Assembly (NCBI GenBank): GCA_020636955.1
Contig: JACJWY010000004.1
Location: 62,001-126,000 of the forward strand
Origin: Thermoleophilales bacterium
GTDB taxonomy: Bacteria > Actinomycetota > Thermoleophilia > Solirubrobacterales > 70-9
Direction of reading: 5' to 3'
Length of the DNA stretch: 64,000 nucleotides
A model generated the notes under the pieces. The model made no database searches, was not told the DNA's origin, and saw only the letters and a list, made by a program, of their open reading frames with translations. The position numbers were made by a program, and so were the translations under genes. Below are positions 7,964 to 16,482 of the stretch, piece by piece. Position 1 is the first letter of the stretch. Every line of letters begins with the position of its first letter.

Positions 7964-8768
7964 AAGGCAAATTCCCAGGGTTCTTTCGATCGCCGGATCC
8001 GACTCCGGTGGCGGTGCCGGAATCCAGGCTGACCTGAAAGCCTTTGCGGCCAGCGGGGTGCATGGCATGACTGCGGTGACCGCGATCACCGCCCAGAACA
8101 CGGTCGGGGTTGACCTTGTCGAGGCGGTCAGCCCCGCGATGATCATCGCCCAGATCAAGGCCGTGAGCGATGACATCGGCGTCGATGCGGTGAAAATCGG
8201 AATGCTGGGAGACCGGTCAACGATCGAGGCGGTGGACGCCGGGCTGAACCTGCTGGGTGAGGTGCCGATCGTGCTCGACCCGGTGATGGTTTCCGAAAGC
8301 GGGGCAACCCTGCTCGCACCAGAGGCCCGTGAAACTTTGGTCGAACTGATCCTGCCAAGGGCCAGTGTCGCGACCCCGAACATTCCCGAGGCAAAGGTGA
8401 TCGCCGGTCTCGACGAAGCCGAAGGGGGAGCAGGCGCGGCAGACGACCCGGGTCAGACAGTCCTGGCGCGGGCAATCGTCGGTCTGGGCCTGAATGCCGT
8501 TGTGGTAACCGGTGGCCACAGCGACGGGTACGTCGACCTTTTCTTCGACGGAGAGCAGGAAGTCGCGATCACCGGCGAAGTTCATCCGGGACGCTCGGCG
8601 CACGGCTCCGGCTGCACCCATTCCTCGGCTCTCGCTGCCGGGCTGGCTCTCGGGCTGGAACCATTGGAAGCGGCCCGCAAGGCACGGGATCTGGCTTCCC
8701 TGGCGGTGGCTGGCAGCTTGGATCAGATCGGTGCCGGTCCCGGACCGGTCAACGCGCTCGGGCTCTAG
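7953..8768 (+). CDS. thiD: Hydroxymethylpyrimidine (phosphate) kinase ThiD
   Basis: ThiD phosphorylates HMP and HMP-P to make the pyrimidine half of thiamine. The 271-aa ribokinase-fold protein opens with VLSIAGSDSGGGAGIQADLKAF, and has VTAITAQNT, VKIGMLG, VLDPVMVSESG, and the catalytic region GRSAHGSGCTHSSALAAGLA with the Asp of the usual GTGCT(F/L)S motif replaced by a GSGCTHSS form. The GTG start overlaps dprA by 11 bases. No TPP riboswitch is visible, as the gene sits inside an operon. Confidence 0.93.
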   Translation: MTAERQIPRVLSIAGSDSGGGAGIQADLKAFAASGVHGMTAVTAITAQNTVGVDLVEAVSPAMIIAQIKAVSDDIGVDAVKIGMLGDRSTIEAVDAGLNLLGEVPIVLDPVMVSESGATLLAPEARETLVELILPRASVATPNIPEAKVIAGLDEAEGGAGAADDPGQTVLARAIVGLGLNAVVVTGGHSDGYVDLFFDGEQEVAITGEVHPGRSAHGSGCTHSSALAAGLALGLEPLEAARKARDLASLAVAGSLDQIGAGPGPVNALGL

Positions 8769-8809
8769 TTGCGGAGAGGGAAGTCGGGGCGACGGGCGGA
8801 GGGCGGCCG

Positions 8810-8815
8810 TAGGAT
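8810..8815 (+). promoter_or_regulatory. -10 box of ilvD (leaderless type)
   Basis: TAGGAT, six bases before the ATG at 8822. No ribosome binding site lies between the box and the start. Confidence 0.55.
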
Positions 8816-8821
8816 GGGTAC

Positions 8822-10513
8822 ATGACCGATAACGGCGCTCCTCCTACATCCCTGCCTCGTCCGCGATCGGCCGCGGTATTCGACGGTCCCGACCGGGCCG
8901 CCGCCCGGGCCTACATGAAGGGCATCGGCCTGAGCGACGAGGATCTCAAGAGGCCGACGATCGGGATCGCCAACACCTGGACCGAAGCAATGCCCTGCAA
9001 TTACGGTCTCAGGGACCTCGCTGCCTACGTTAAAGAGGGCGTCAAGGCGGCGGGTGGCACTCCGATGGAGTTCAACACGGTGGCGGTCTCGGACGGGATC
9101 ACCATGGGAACCCAGGGAATGAAAAGCTCGCTGGTCAGCCGCGAGATGGTCGCGGACTCGATCGAACTCATGGCTCGCGGATACCAGTTCGACGCGATCA
9201 TCGCTCTCGCCGCCTGCGACAAGACCATCCCCGGAGCGGTCATGGGCGTGGCCCGGATCGACATTCCCTCGATCGTGCTCTACGGCGGCTCGGTAAAACC
9301 CGGCAAATACAAAGGCAAGGACGTCAGCATCCTCGAAGTGTTCGAAGCAGTTGGCGCTCACATCGCCGGCCGGATCAGTGACGAGGAACTGACCGAGATC
9401 GAGGATGTGGCCAGTCCCGGATACGGCGCCTGCGGCGGTCAGTTCACCGCGAACACGATGGCCTGCGCGTTCGAGGCGCTGGGCATTTCACCAGCGTTCT
9501 CGGCAATGGTTCCGGCCGAGGACGAGAAGAAAGCGGTAGTCGCGGAAAAGATCGGGGAGCTGATCATCAAGGTCCTGACCGATGACCTCAAACCGAGCCG
9601 AATCATCACCCGCAAGTCACTCGAGAACGCGATTGCTGCGGTCTGCGCCTCGGGCGGTTCGACCAACGGGGTGCTTCACCTGCTGGCGATCGCGAGGGAG
9701 GCCGGGGTAGAGCTGGACATCGACGTCTTCGAGGAGGTCTCCCGCCGCACGCCTCTGCTGGCCGACCTGAAGCCCGGCGGTCGCTACGTCGCCACCGACC
9801 TTTACCGGGCCGGCGGCGTGCCGCTGATCCTGCGTAACCTCAAACAGGGAGGCCTGCTTCACGAGGACGAGATCACGGTCACCGGACGCACGATCGGCGA
9901 GGAAGTCGACGGGGCGGAGGAGGAGCCGGGGCAGGATGTGGTCCTGCCGGTCGAGGCTCCGCTCAAGGCCCAGGGTGGCCTGGCCATCCTGCGCGGCAAC
10001 ATCTGCCCCGACGGTGCAGTTGTCAAGGTGGCCGGCACCGAACGGAGGACTCATATCGGCCCGGCCCGGGTTTTCGAACGTGAAGAAGACTGCTTCGCCG
10101 CCGTCAAGCGTGGCGAAATCGAGAAGGGAGACGTGATCGTGATCCGCAACGAAGGGCCATCGGGTGGACCCGGCATGCGTGAGATGCTCCAGGTCACTGC
10201 GGCGCTGGTCGGCGAGGGAATGGGCGAGCATGTTGCCCTGCTGACCGACGGGCGCTTTTCCGGTGCGACCCGGGGGTTGATGATCGGTCACGTTGCGCCG
10301 GAAGCCGTCAAGGGCGGACCGATCGGCGCAATTCATGACGGGGACCGGATCACAGTGGATATCGACGAGCGTCGCCTGGATGTCGACCTGACTCCGGAAA
10401 AGATCGACGAGCGCCTGAAGGGGTACTCACCGCCGGCGCCCCTCTATGATCGTGGGGTCATGGCGAAGTATGCTGCGACTGTGAGCTCAGCCTCAAGGGG
10501 GGCGGTCACGTAG
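8822..10513 (+). CDS. ilvD: Dihydroxy-acid dehydratase
   Basis: IlvD converts dihydroxy-isovalerate and dihydroxy-methylvalerate to the 2-keto acids in valine and isoleucine synthesis. The 563-aa length is standard. The Fe-S cluster cysteines are seen in ALAACDKTIPGAV and GYGACGGQFTANTMA. The sequences PCNYGLRDLA, GRFSGATRGLMIGHVAPEA and RNEGPSGGPGMREML are all family signatures. It stands alone between thiD and the DUF3089 genes, with its own promoter. Confidence 0.97.
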   Translation: MTDNGAPPTSLPRPRSAAVFDGPDRAAARAYMKGIGLSDEDLKRPTIGIANTWTEAMPCNYGLRDLAAYVKEGVKAAGGTPMEFNTVAVSDGITMGTQGMKSSLVSREMVADSIELMARGYQFDAIIALAACDKTIPGAVMGVARIDIPSIVLYGGSVKPGKYKGKDVSILEVFEAVGAHIAGRISDEELTEIEDVASPGYGACGGQFTANTMACAFEALGISPAFSAMVPAEDEKKAVVAEKIGELIIKVLTDDLKPSRIITRKSLENAIAAVCASGGSTNGVLHLLAIAREAGVELDIDVFEEVSRRTPLLADLKPGGRYVATDLYRAGGVPLILRNLKQGGLLHEDEITVTGRTIGEEVDGAEEEPGQDVVLPVEAPLKAQGGLAILRGNICPDGAVVKVAGTERRTHIGPARVFEREEDCFAAVKRGEIEKGDVIVIRNEGPSGGPGMREMLQVTAALVGEGMGEHVALLTDGRFSGATRGLMIGHVAPEAVKGGPIGAIHDGDRITVDIDERRLDVDLTPEKIDERLKGYSPPAPLYDRGVMAKYAATVSSASRGAVT

Positions 10514-10570
10514 GAGAGTTCGGAGGAGGGAAGTCCCGGCGGGGCATCCCCAGAGGAGAGGGGCAGTTTC

Positions 10571-11740
10571 TTGAAGCACTGGAGCAGGGCAGTTTCGGCG
10601 ATCCTCGTGATCGCTTCGGCCGGGATTCTCTTCGGCGGCACTTCGCAGGCGGCGGCAGAACCAAAATTCACCTGGCTCTGCAAGCCGGGAAGGGCAAACG
10701 ACCCCTGCCTTGAGAGTCTCACGACCGGAAAAGTCACGGCCGCCGGGCCCGCCGGCAAGTCCACCCCGAAAGTGCTCCCCCGGCTGAAGAGCAAGGTCGA
10801 TTGTTTTTACGTCTACCCGACGGTCAGCCTGCAGGACGGCGATAACGCCGACCTCAACGAGGATCCGCAGCTCGACGCGATCGCCACGCAACAGGCCAGC
10901 CGGTTTGCTCCTGGCTGTCGTATGTTCGCGCCGATCTACCGCCAGTTCACGGTGCAGGCAATCCTCAACTCGAAGATCACCGATCAGGTCGCGGCCACGG
11001 CCTACGCGGGAGTGAAAGCGGCCTTCAACCAATACCTGAGGAAGTACAACAAGGGCCGGGGGATCGTCCTGATCGGTCATTCGCAGGGGACCGGCCACCT
11101 CAAACAGGTGATCCGCGAGACCTTCGACCGGAAGCCCAACCTGCGCAAGCGACTTGTGTCCGCCGTCCTGATCGGCGGCAACGTGACCGTGAAGAAGGGC
11201 AGCCGCACAGGGGGCAGTTTCCGCAAGGTGTCTTCCTGCGTGAAGGCGAGCGAACCGGGTTGTGTGATTGCCTTCTCGAGCTTTCTCGAGGATCCGCCCC
11301 CGTCGGACTCGCTCTTCGGGCGAATCGGCGGAGCGCTTTCGGAAAACCTGGATCCGGCCACCCACGAAGTGCTCTGCGTCAACCCGGCCCGGCTCGACGG
11401 ATCGAAGGGCCGGCTGAAGCCGCTCTTCAACACCGAAACCTTCCCCGGCCTCTACGCAAGCCTCCTGCCGGACCTGACGCAGTACGACACACCCTGGGTC
11501 AGCTTCCCGAATCTCTACACCGCCTCATGCCGAAAGGCGGATGGGGCGAGCTGGCTGGAAATCCATGACGTTTCGAACGGATCGGATCCGCGGCCGCGCA
11601 TGGGAGAGACCCTCGGTCGAGGCTGGGGCACCCACTTGACCGAAGTCAACGCAACGGCGGGCAACCTCGTCAGCGTGGTCACCAGCCAGGAAAAGGCCTA
11701 CGTCAAGAAGGTAAACAAGGCGAAGAAAGGCCGCCGCTAG
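10571..11740 (+). CDS. Secreted DUF3089 family protein (alpha/beta-hydrolase-like), copy 1
   Basis: A 389-aa exported protein. A signal peptide (about residues 1-28, ending near SQAAAEP) is followed by a DUF3089 domain: the VDCFYVYPTVSLQDG opening and a serine-hydrolase elbow VLIGHSQGTGHL, giving a nucleophile within GHSQG. The substrate is unknown; DUF3089 proteins are thought to be esterase-like. The chain ends in a basic tail, KKVNKAKKGRR. Start is a TTG with AGAGGAGAGG upstream. The next gene is a paralogue sharing WICKPG-type and DCFYLYPT motifs. Confidence 0.82.
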   Translation: MKHWSRAVSAILVIASAGILFGGTSQAAAEPKFTWLCKPGRANDPCLESLTTGKVTAAGPAGKSTPKVLPRLKSKVDCFYVYPTVSLQDGDNADLNEDPQLDAIATQQASRFAPGCRMFAPIYRQFTVQAILNSKITDQVAATAYAGVKAAFNQYLRKYNKGRGIVLIGHSQGTGHLKQVIRETFDRKPNLRKRLVSAVLIGGNVTVKKGSRTGGSFRKVSSCVKASEPGCVIAFSSFLEDPPPSDSLFGRIGGALSENLDPATHEVLCVNPARLDGSKGRLKPLFNTETFPGLYASLLPDLTQYDTPWVSFPNLYTASCRKADGASWLEIHDVSNGSDPRPRMGETLGRGWGTHLTEVNATAGNLVSVVTSQEKAYVKKVNKAKKGRR

Positions 11741-11826
11741 GTCCGCAGGACCGAACCGGCTGGCTTGCAAAGGTGTTAGCGATGAAGAATGGTCGAGAGG
11801 CAAAGTTCCAAGGGAGGAATCTGATC

Positions 11827-13224
11827 GTGTCAAGAATTTCTGATCGTGCCGGAATGTCCCGTTACAGGGCTTGGCTGGCCCTGGCCTGTCTGGTTATGTT
11901 CGCCAGCCTGATCGCCATGACCGGCGCCTCGCCGGCCAACGCGGACGATACGGTCTGGATCTGCAAGCCCGGTCAGTCCGACGACCTCTGCGCCGGGACC
12001 ATTGCCGGCAAGTCCAACCCGGTGCCTGGCCAGCAGTCGGAGCCGCTCGAATACACGCGGCCCAAGAACCCGCCGATCGATTGCTTCTACCTGTATCCGA
12101 CCCAGAGCGACCAGGAAACGCCCAACTCGAACCTGGACAAGGATCCCCCGATCAGGCGCGTCGTCGTCCAGCAGGCGCGTATGTTCTCCACCGTCTGCAA
12201 GGTGTATGCGCCGATGTACCGGCAGGTGACCTACCACGGCAATCAGGTGACCGACTCGCCCGATGTCGAGGTCGCCTACGCGAGTGCCAAGGCCGGTTTC
12301 CAGAGCTACCTGAAGAACTACAACAAGGGCCGGGGCTTCATCATGCTCGGCCATTCACAGGGTTCGGCCCACACGGCACGCCTGATCGACGAAATGGTCG
12401 ACACCAACGCGAAGCTGCGCAAGCGCTTCATCGGAGCGATCGCGCCGGGGGCCGACATCTACGTGCCCAAGAACAAGAACATCGGGGGTATGTACGCAAA
12501 CGTGCCCGCCTGTTCCGAGGTTGGCCAGTACGGCTGCCTGATCGCCTATTCGACTTACAAGGGTGATCCCGGTCCCACTCCGGCCTTCTCGAACCTCAAG
12601 ACCGGCTACTTCCCGTACCCGGGCGGCCGACCGGACCCGGACAAGTACGAGGCGGTATGCACCAACCCTGCCCTGCTTGACGGCGGCAACGGCGTTCTTT
12701 CACCACTGGTGAACTTCGACTACCTGCTCACCTCGCCTGATTCGGAGACCGAAGCTCCCTGGCAGAGCCAGCCTGACTATTACGCTGCGTCCTGTGAACG
12801 GTCGGCCACATCCCACTGGCTAAACATTTCCCGGGTCAACGAGGCCGATAGCCGGCCTGATCTCGGCTCCCTCGTCGCGTCCGGCAACAACTACCACGTG
12901 CCGGAGGTCAACCTCGCCGAGGGCAACCTGCTGACCATCGCCGGAATTTGGTCCGACGGCTACACAACCGAGCAGACCCGGGTAGCCCGCCTTCAGAAGA
13001 AGATCAAGTCCCTGAAGGCCCAGCAGAAGAAGGCGAAGAAGCAGCTTGCCTCAGACCTGAAGACGGCCCGGAAGATGACCCGCAAGGCGGGCAAGGCCAC
13101 CGGACCCCGCAAGCGTGTGCTTCAGCGCAAGGCGAAGAAAGCACGACGCAGCGCAGCGACCGAGCGACGGAAGATCAAGTCACTTCAGGGGCGGATCAAG
13201 GGGCTTCAGAAGCAAATCGGCTGA
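11827..13224 (+). CDS. Secreted DUF3089 family protein, copy 2, with basic coiled-coil tail
   Basis: Paralogue of the preceding gene: TVWICKPGQSDDLC, IDCFYLYPTQSDQET, and a nucleophile elbow FIMLGHSQGSAH. The start is put at GTG 11827 (GGGAGG nine bases upstream) rather than at 11773; this gives a signal peptide ending around SPANA. After the hydrolase domain, the last 75-80 residues are Lys/Arg-rich heptad-like sequence (RLQKKIKSLKAQQKKAKKQ and similar), a predicted coiled coil absent from copy 1. The 3' end overlaps the opposite-strand hydrolase by 29 bases. Confidence 0.82.
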   Translation: MSRISDRAGMSRYRAWLALACLVMFASLIAMTGASPANADDTVWICKPGQSDDLCAGTIAGKSNPVPGQQSEPLEYTRPKNPPIDCFYLYPTQSDQETPNSNLDKDPPIRRVVVQQARMFSTVCKVYAPMYRQVTYHGNQVTDSPDVEVAYASAKAGFQSYLKNYNKGRGFIMLGHSQGSAHTARLIDEMVDTNAKLRKRFIGAIAPGADIYVPKNKNIGGMYANVPACSEVGQYGCLIAYSTYKGDPGPTPAFSNLKTGYFPYPGGRPDPDKYEAVCTNPALLDGGNGVLSPLVNFDYLLTSPDSETEAPWQSQPDYYAASCERSATSHWLNISRVNEADSRPDLGSLVASGNNYHVPEVNLAEGNLLTIAGIWSDGYTTEQTRVARLQKKIKSLKAQQKKAKKQLASDLKTARKMTRKAGKATGPRKRVLQRKAKKARRSAATERRKIKSLQGRIKGLQKQIG

Positions 13225-14152
13225 TCTCGCCATTGAACCGGGCCGGTCTTTCAAGCTGGACCATGTGACCGCAGTCATCGACCAGCGACAGTTCTGCGTG
13301 TTTGATCCGCCGGGAATACGAATAAGCGGCTCCGACCGGAACCAGGCGGTCCTGCTGCCCCCAGAGCACCTGGGTCGGGATCTCGATGCGATCGAGGCTC
13401 CCCCGATTGTCATAGCCCCCGAGGGCGAAGGCGGCTGCGAACAGCGCCGGTGAATGCAGCGCCGCGTAGGTCCCGAGCTCCCAGAGGATTTCGTTGCCGA
13501 TCATGCTCGGGTGCGCGATCACTCCGGCAAAGGAGGCGGTTCGAAGGCGCTTCCGGTGCATATTCCGTTCGGCCCGGCTCGCTGCGACGGGAATCATCCC
13601 CTTGACGATCACCGCGGTCAGCGACTTGCGAGTTCCCGAGATAGTGGCGAAACTGATGCCTGCCGCCGAGACCAGGCTGAGACGGGAGAAACGTTCCGGT
13701 CGACTGGTTACCGCTTCGGTCGAGATGAAACCGCCCATCGAATGACCGATCAGGTAAGTCTCGGGGCCGAGACCGACGGCGTCGGCGAATCCGAGGATGA
13801 AATCCCCGTAGGAAGGCATCGAGATTTCGCCATCCGGCATCGGGCTGAGTCCGAAGCCGGGAAGATCCAGCGCGACAACCCGATGGTTGTCGGCGAGAAA
13901 GGGAATGTTCTCCAGCCAGTTTCTCCAGCTGCCGCCGAGTCCGTGGACAAGCAGAATCGGTGGACCCTCGCCCTGGTCGACGTAGCTGACCGGCGTTTCG
14001 CCCAGTGCGGACCGGACCGTGATCTCCCGGATCCGTTCGGACCAGTCGATCTCCAGCCAGCGTCCGTCCGAAACCCCATAGTCGTCGTGAACCGGGGCCG
14101 GGGGAAGGGTCTCGGTCAGGAGGCCGTCATTGTCGGGCGCTTCTGTGGACAC
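13196..14152 (-). CDS. Alpha/beta-fold hydrolase
   Basis: Probable cytoplasmic serine hydrolase of about 318 aa. The oxyanion motif PPILLVHGLGGSW, the nucleophile elbow YLIGHSMGGF, the acid in LWGQQDRLVP and the histidine in VDDCGHMVQLERP make a complete Ser-Asp-His triad. The sequence does not decide the substrate. The start is placed at GTG 14152, preceded by TAGAGT with a seven-base gap. A frame to TTG 14197 is open but would abut the divergent start exactly. It is divergent from the SDR gene and overlaps the DUF3089 gene at its 3' end. Confidence 0.85.
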   Translation of the reverse strand: MSTEAPDNDGLLTETLPPAPVHDDYGVSDGRWLEIDWSERIREITVRSALGETPVSYVDQGEGPPILLVHGLGGSWRNWLENIPFLADNHRVVALDLPGFGLSPMPDGEISMPSYGDFILGFADAVGLGPETYLIGHSMGGFISTEAVTSRPERFSRLSLVSAAGISFATISGTRKSLTAVIVKGMIPVAASRAERNMHRKRLRTASFAGVIAHPSMIGNEILWELGTYAALHSPALFAAAFALGGYDNRGSLDRIEIPTQVLWGQQDRLVPVGAAYSYSRRIKHAELSLVDDCGHMVQLERPARFNGEISRFASEAP

Positions 14153-14159
14153 CGAACCG

Positions 14160-14165
14160 ACTCTA
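14160..14165 (-). promoter_or_regulatory. -10 box of the alpha/beta hydrolase gene
   Basis: TAGAGT on the minus strand, seven bases before GTG 14152. It overlaps a TATACA on the plus strand (14164-14169) that could serve the divergent SDR gene. Confidence 0.45.
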
Positions 14166-14196
14166 TACACCTTCGTCTGGCGTCCCGCCTGAAACA

Positions 14197-15333
14197 ATGA
14201 GGTCGATGGAGGACAACCCGAAAGGTGCGCGCCGGGTACTGGTCACCGGTCTTTCCACCTACTGGGGCGGAAGGCTGGCCGCTGCGCTGGAAAGCAACCC
14301 GGCGATCGAGGCGATCATCGGGGTTGACTCCAACGAGCCGACCCGCGAACTCACCCGCACCGAATACGTCCGGGTTGGTGCCGAGCACCGGCTGATCGAG
14401 AGGATCGTCCAGGCAGCCAGGATCGACACCGTGGTCGACACAAGGCTGATGGTCGATTCGGTCCGCGGTCCCGATGGCAAACGTCCGGAGCAGATTCACG
14501 AGAACAACGTGATCGGCACCCTCAATATCCTCGCTGCCTGCTCGGCCGGGGGCTCTCCGGTGCGAAAGCTTGTTTTCAAGAGCTCCGCCCACTGGTACGG
14601 CTGCGCCCAGGATGACCCGGCCTTCTTCACCGAAGACATGGTCCGCCGCTACGAGCCGGAGACAAAGGTGGAGCGTGACGTGGTCGAAGCCGAGGCTGCG
14701 GTGGCCGAATTCCGGGCCCAGCGACCCGCCGTGGCGGTTTCGGTCCTGCGTTTCGCCAACGTGCTCGGGGCCGAGGTCGACACCTCCCATGTCCAGCTGC
14801 TGGGAATGCCGGCCGTGCCGATGATCGCCGGCTTCGATCCCCGCTATCAATTCGTTGACGAGATCGACGTGGTTCACGGGCTTGAACATGTCGTGGTCCG
14901 GGACATTCCCGGCATCTACAACGTGGCCGGTGACGGGGTCCTGACCCTTTCCGAGGTGATTTCGCTTCTGGGCAAGCATCCTTTGCCGGTGATTCCGCCC
15001 TGGGGTACTTCCCTGGCGATGGCTGCCTACCGCCGCGTCGGCCTGACACTCCCCGCGGAGATGGTCAAGCAGCTGCGTTTCGGCCGTGCCGTCGACAATC
15101 GGGCATTCAAGGCCACCGGATTCCACTTTCGATATACCTCGCGGGAAACGGTCCTTCACCTGCGGGACCGGCTCAGGCTCGACCCGGTGGCCGACCGGAA
15201 GGGCGCCGAATACAGCTACGAACCGGAAGTTGAGGATTTTCTCCGGCACAGCCCCCACGTAGACCGCTCAAGGAACGATTTCGGCAGGGAAGATGCGGCC
15301 CTTTTTGACCCTTCGCCACCGGTCCAGGACTGA
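14197..15333 (+). CDS. NAD-dependent epimerase/dehydratase family protein (extended SDR)
   Basis: A 378-aa protein of the extended short-chain dehydrogenase group. The N-terminal nucleotide-binding motif is altered, VLVTGLSTYWGGRLAAAL rather than the usual TGxxGxxG. Further on come NVIGTLNILAAC, a possible active-site SSAHWYG, and FRYTSRETV near the C-terminus. Proteins of this type in actinobacteria are annotated as nucleoside-sugar epimerases, but the substrate cannot be read from sequence. It is divergent from the hydrolase gene and about 110 bases upstream of the L,D-transpeptidase. Confidence 0.82.
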   Translation: MRSMEDNPKGARRVLVTGLSTYWGGRLAAALESNPAIEAIIGVDSNEPTRELTRTEYVRVGAEHRLIERIVQAARIDTVVDTRLMVDSVRGPDGKRPEQIHENNVIGTLNILAACSAGGSPVRKLVFKSSAHWYGCAQDDPAFFTEDMVRRYEPETKVERDVVEAEAAVAEFRAQRPAVAVSVLRFANVLGAEVDTSHVQLLGMPAVPMIAGFDPRYQFVDEIDVVHGLEHVVVRDIPGIYNVAGDGVLTLSEVISLLGKHPLPVIPPWGTSLAMAAYRRVGLTLPAEMVKQLRFGRAVDNRAFKATGFHFRYTSRETVLHLRDRLRLDPVADRKGAEYSYEPEVEDFLRHSPHVDRSRNDFGREDAALFDPSPPVQD

Positions 15334-15394
15334 TCACCGGACTGCAACGGCAATTTCTATCTCCTGAAGGGAAATGCCCGCCCGCCGTGGTATC

Positions 15395-15400
15395 TACAAT
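15395..15400 (+). promoter_or_regulatory. -10 box upstream of the L,D-transpeptidase gene
   Basis: TACAAT, with transcription predicted to begin about 35 bases before the GTG start at 15442. A GAGAGCAGGA ribosome binding site follows, so this gene has a conventional leader, unlike many of its neighbours. Confidence 0.4.
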
Positions 15401-15441
15401 CCGTAGAGGACTTTCGCCGAATTTCAGAGAGCAGGATTCAA

Positions 15442-16482
15442 GTGGGCCGCAAGACTCAGGTAGCCATAATCGCGATCGTCGTCCTCCTGCTGGGGGGCGC
15501 CGTTGCCGCATACGCATATGACGGAGCCCAGAAGGACACCATCGCCGACGGAGTGACTGTGGCCGGGGTCGACCTGAGCGGCATGAATCGGGAGCAGGCG
15601 ACCGAGGCGTTGACCAACCAGGTTCTTGCCCCGCAACGCAAGCCGGTGATGGTCACCTTCCGCAAGCAGAAATTCCAGCTTCCGGCCAAACAGCTGAAGA
15701 TCCACGCCAACGTTCAGCAGGCGGTGGACCAGGCGCTGGAGGCCAGCCGCGAGGGTTCGCTGCCGAGCCGGGTGTTCCGGGAGATCACCGGTGGTGAGGT
15801 TCAGGCCAGCGTCCCGGTGAATGTCGGCTATTCACAGAAGGCCGTAAACCGGTTCGTCCGCAAGGTCGCCGATGGCATCGTCCGGGCACCGGTCGACGCT
15901 TCGGTTTCGCCGGGTCCGGATTCGCTGACCGTGGTCAAATCGCAGAACGGCTACAAGCTTCGAGACAACCTGCTCACCGAGCAACTGAACAAGCTGCTCG
16001 ACAGCGGCCGGGGAACCAGGCAGCTGGTGGCCAAGGTCAACGTGACCAAGCCCGCTGTGACCACCTCGCAGGTTGCCGAGAAGTACCCGACCTACCTCAC
16101 CCTGGATCGAGGTACTTTTACGCTGACGCTCTGGAAGGACCTGGAGAAGGTGAAGAGTTACACGGTGGCGGTCGGCCAGCAGGGTCTAGAAACCCCGGCC
16201 GGCACCTATTCAATCCAGGACAAGCAGGTTGATCCCGTCTGGACGGTCCCGAATTCTGCCTGGGCCGGAGACATGGCCGGCCAGGTAGTTCCGGGCGGCG
16301 TTCCCGAGAATCCGCTGCGGGCTCGCTGGATGGGCATTTTCGACGGCGCCGGCATTCACGGCACCGATGACACCGCTTCCCTCGGTTCGGCCGCTTCCCA
16401 TGGCTGTGTGCGGATGTCGGTCCCGGACGTGATCGACCTCTATGACCGGGTCGATGTCGGCACTCCGATCTACATCGGGTAG
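15442..16482 (+). CDS. L,D-transpeptidase (YkuD) with peptidoglycan-binding-like N-terminal domains
   Basis: Exported cell-wall cross-linking enzyme of 346 aa. A membrane anchor or signal helix occupies about residues 7-26 (VAIIAIVVLLLGGAVAAYAY). Two putative PG-binding type 4 repeats follow; the first starts VTVAGVDLSGMNREQA. The C-terminal YkuD domain has IHGT and the catalytic SHGCVRM motif, with Cys as nucleophile. It forms 3-3 cross-links between peptide stems. Start is a GTG. The downstream Xer gene overlaps its end. Confidence 0.92.
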   Translation: MGRKTQVAIIAIVVLLLGGAVAAYAYDGAQKDTIADGVTVAGVDLSGMNREQATEALTNQVLAPQRKPVMVTFRKQKFQLPAKQLKIHANVQQAVDQALEASREGSLPSRVFREITGGEVQASVPVNVGYSQKAVNRFVRKVADGIVRAPVDASVSPGPDSLTVVKSQNGYKLRDNLLTEQLNKLLDSGRGTRQLVAKVNVTKPAVTTSQVAEKYPTYLTLDRGTFTLTLWKDLEKVKSYTVAVGQQGLETPAGTYSIQDKQVDPVWTVPNSAWAGDMAGQVVPGGVPENPLRARWMGIFDGAGIHGTDDTASLGSAASHGCVRMSVPDVIDLYDRVDVGTPIYIG

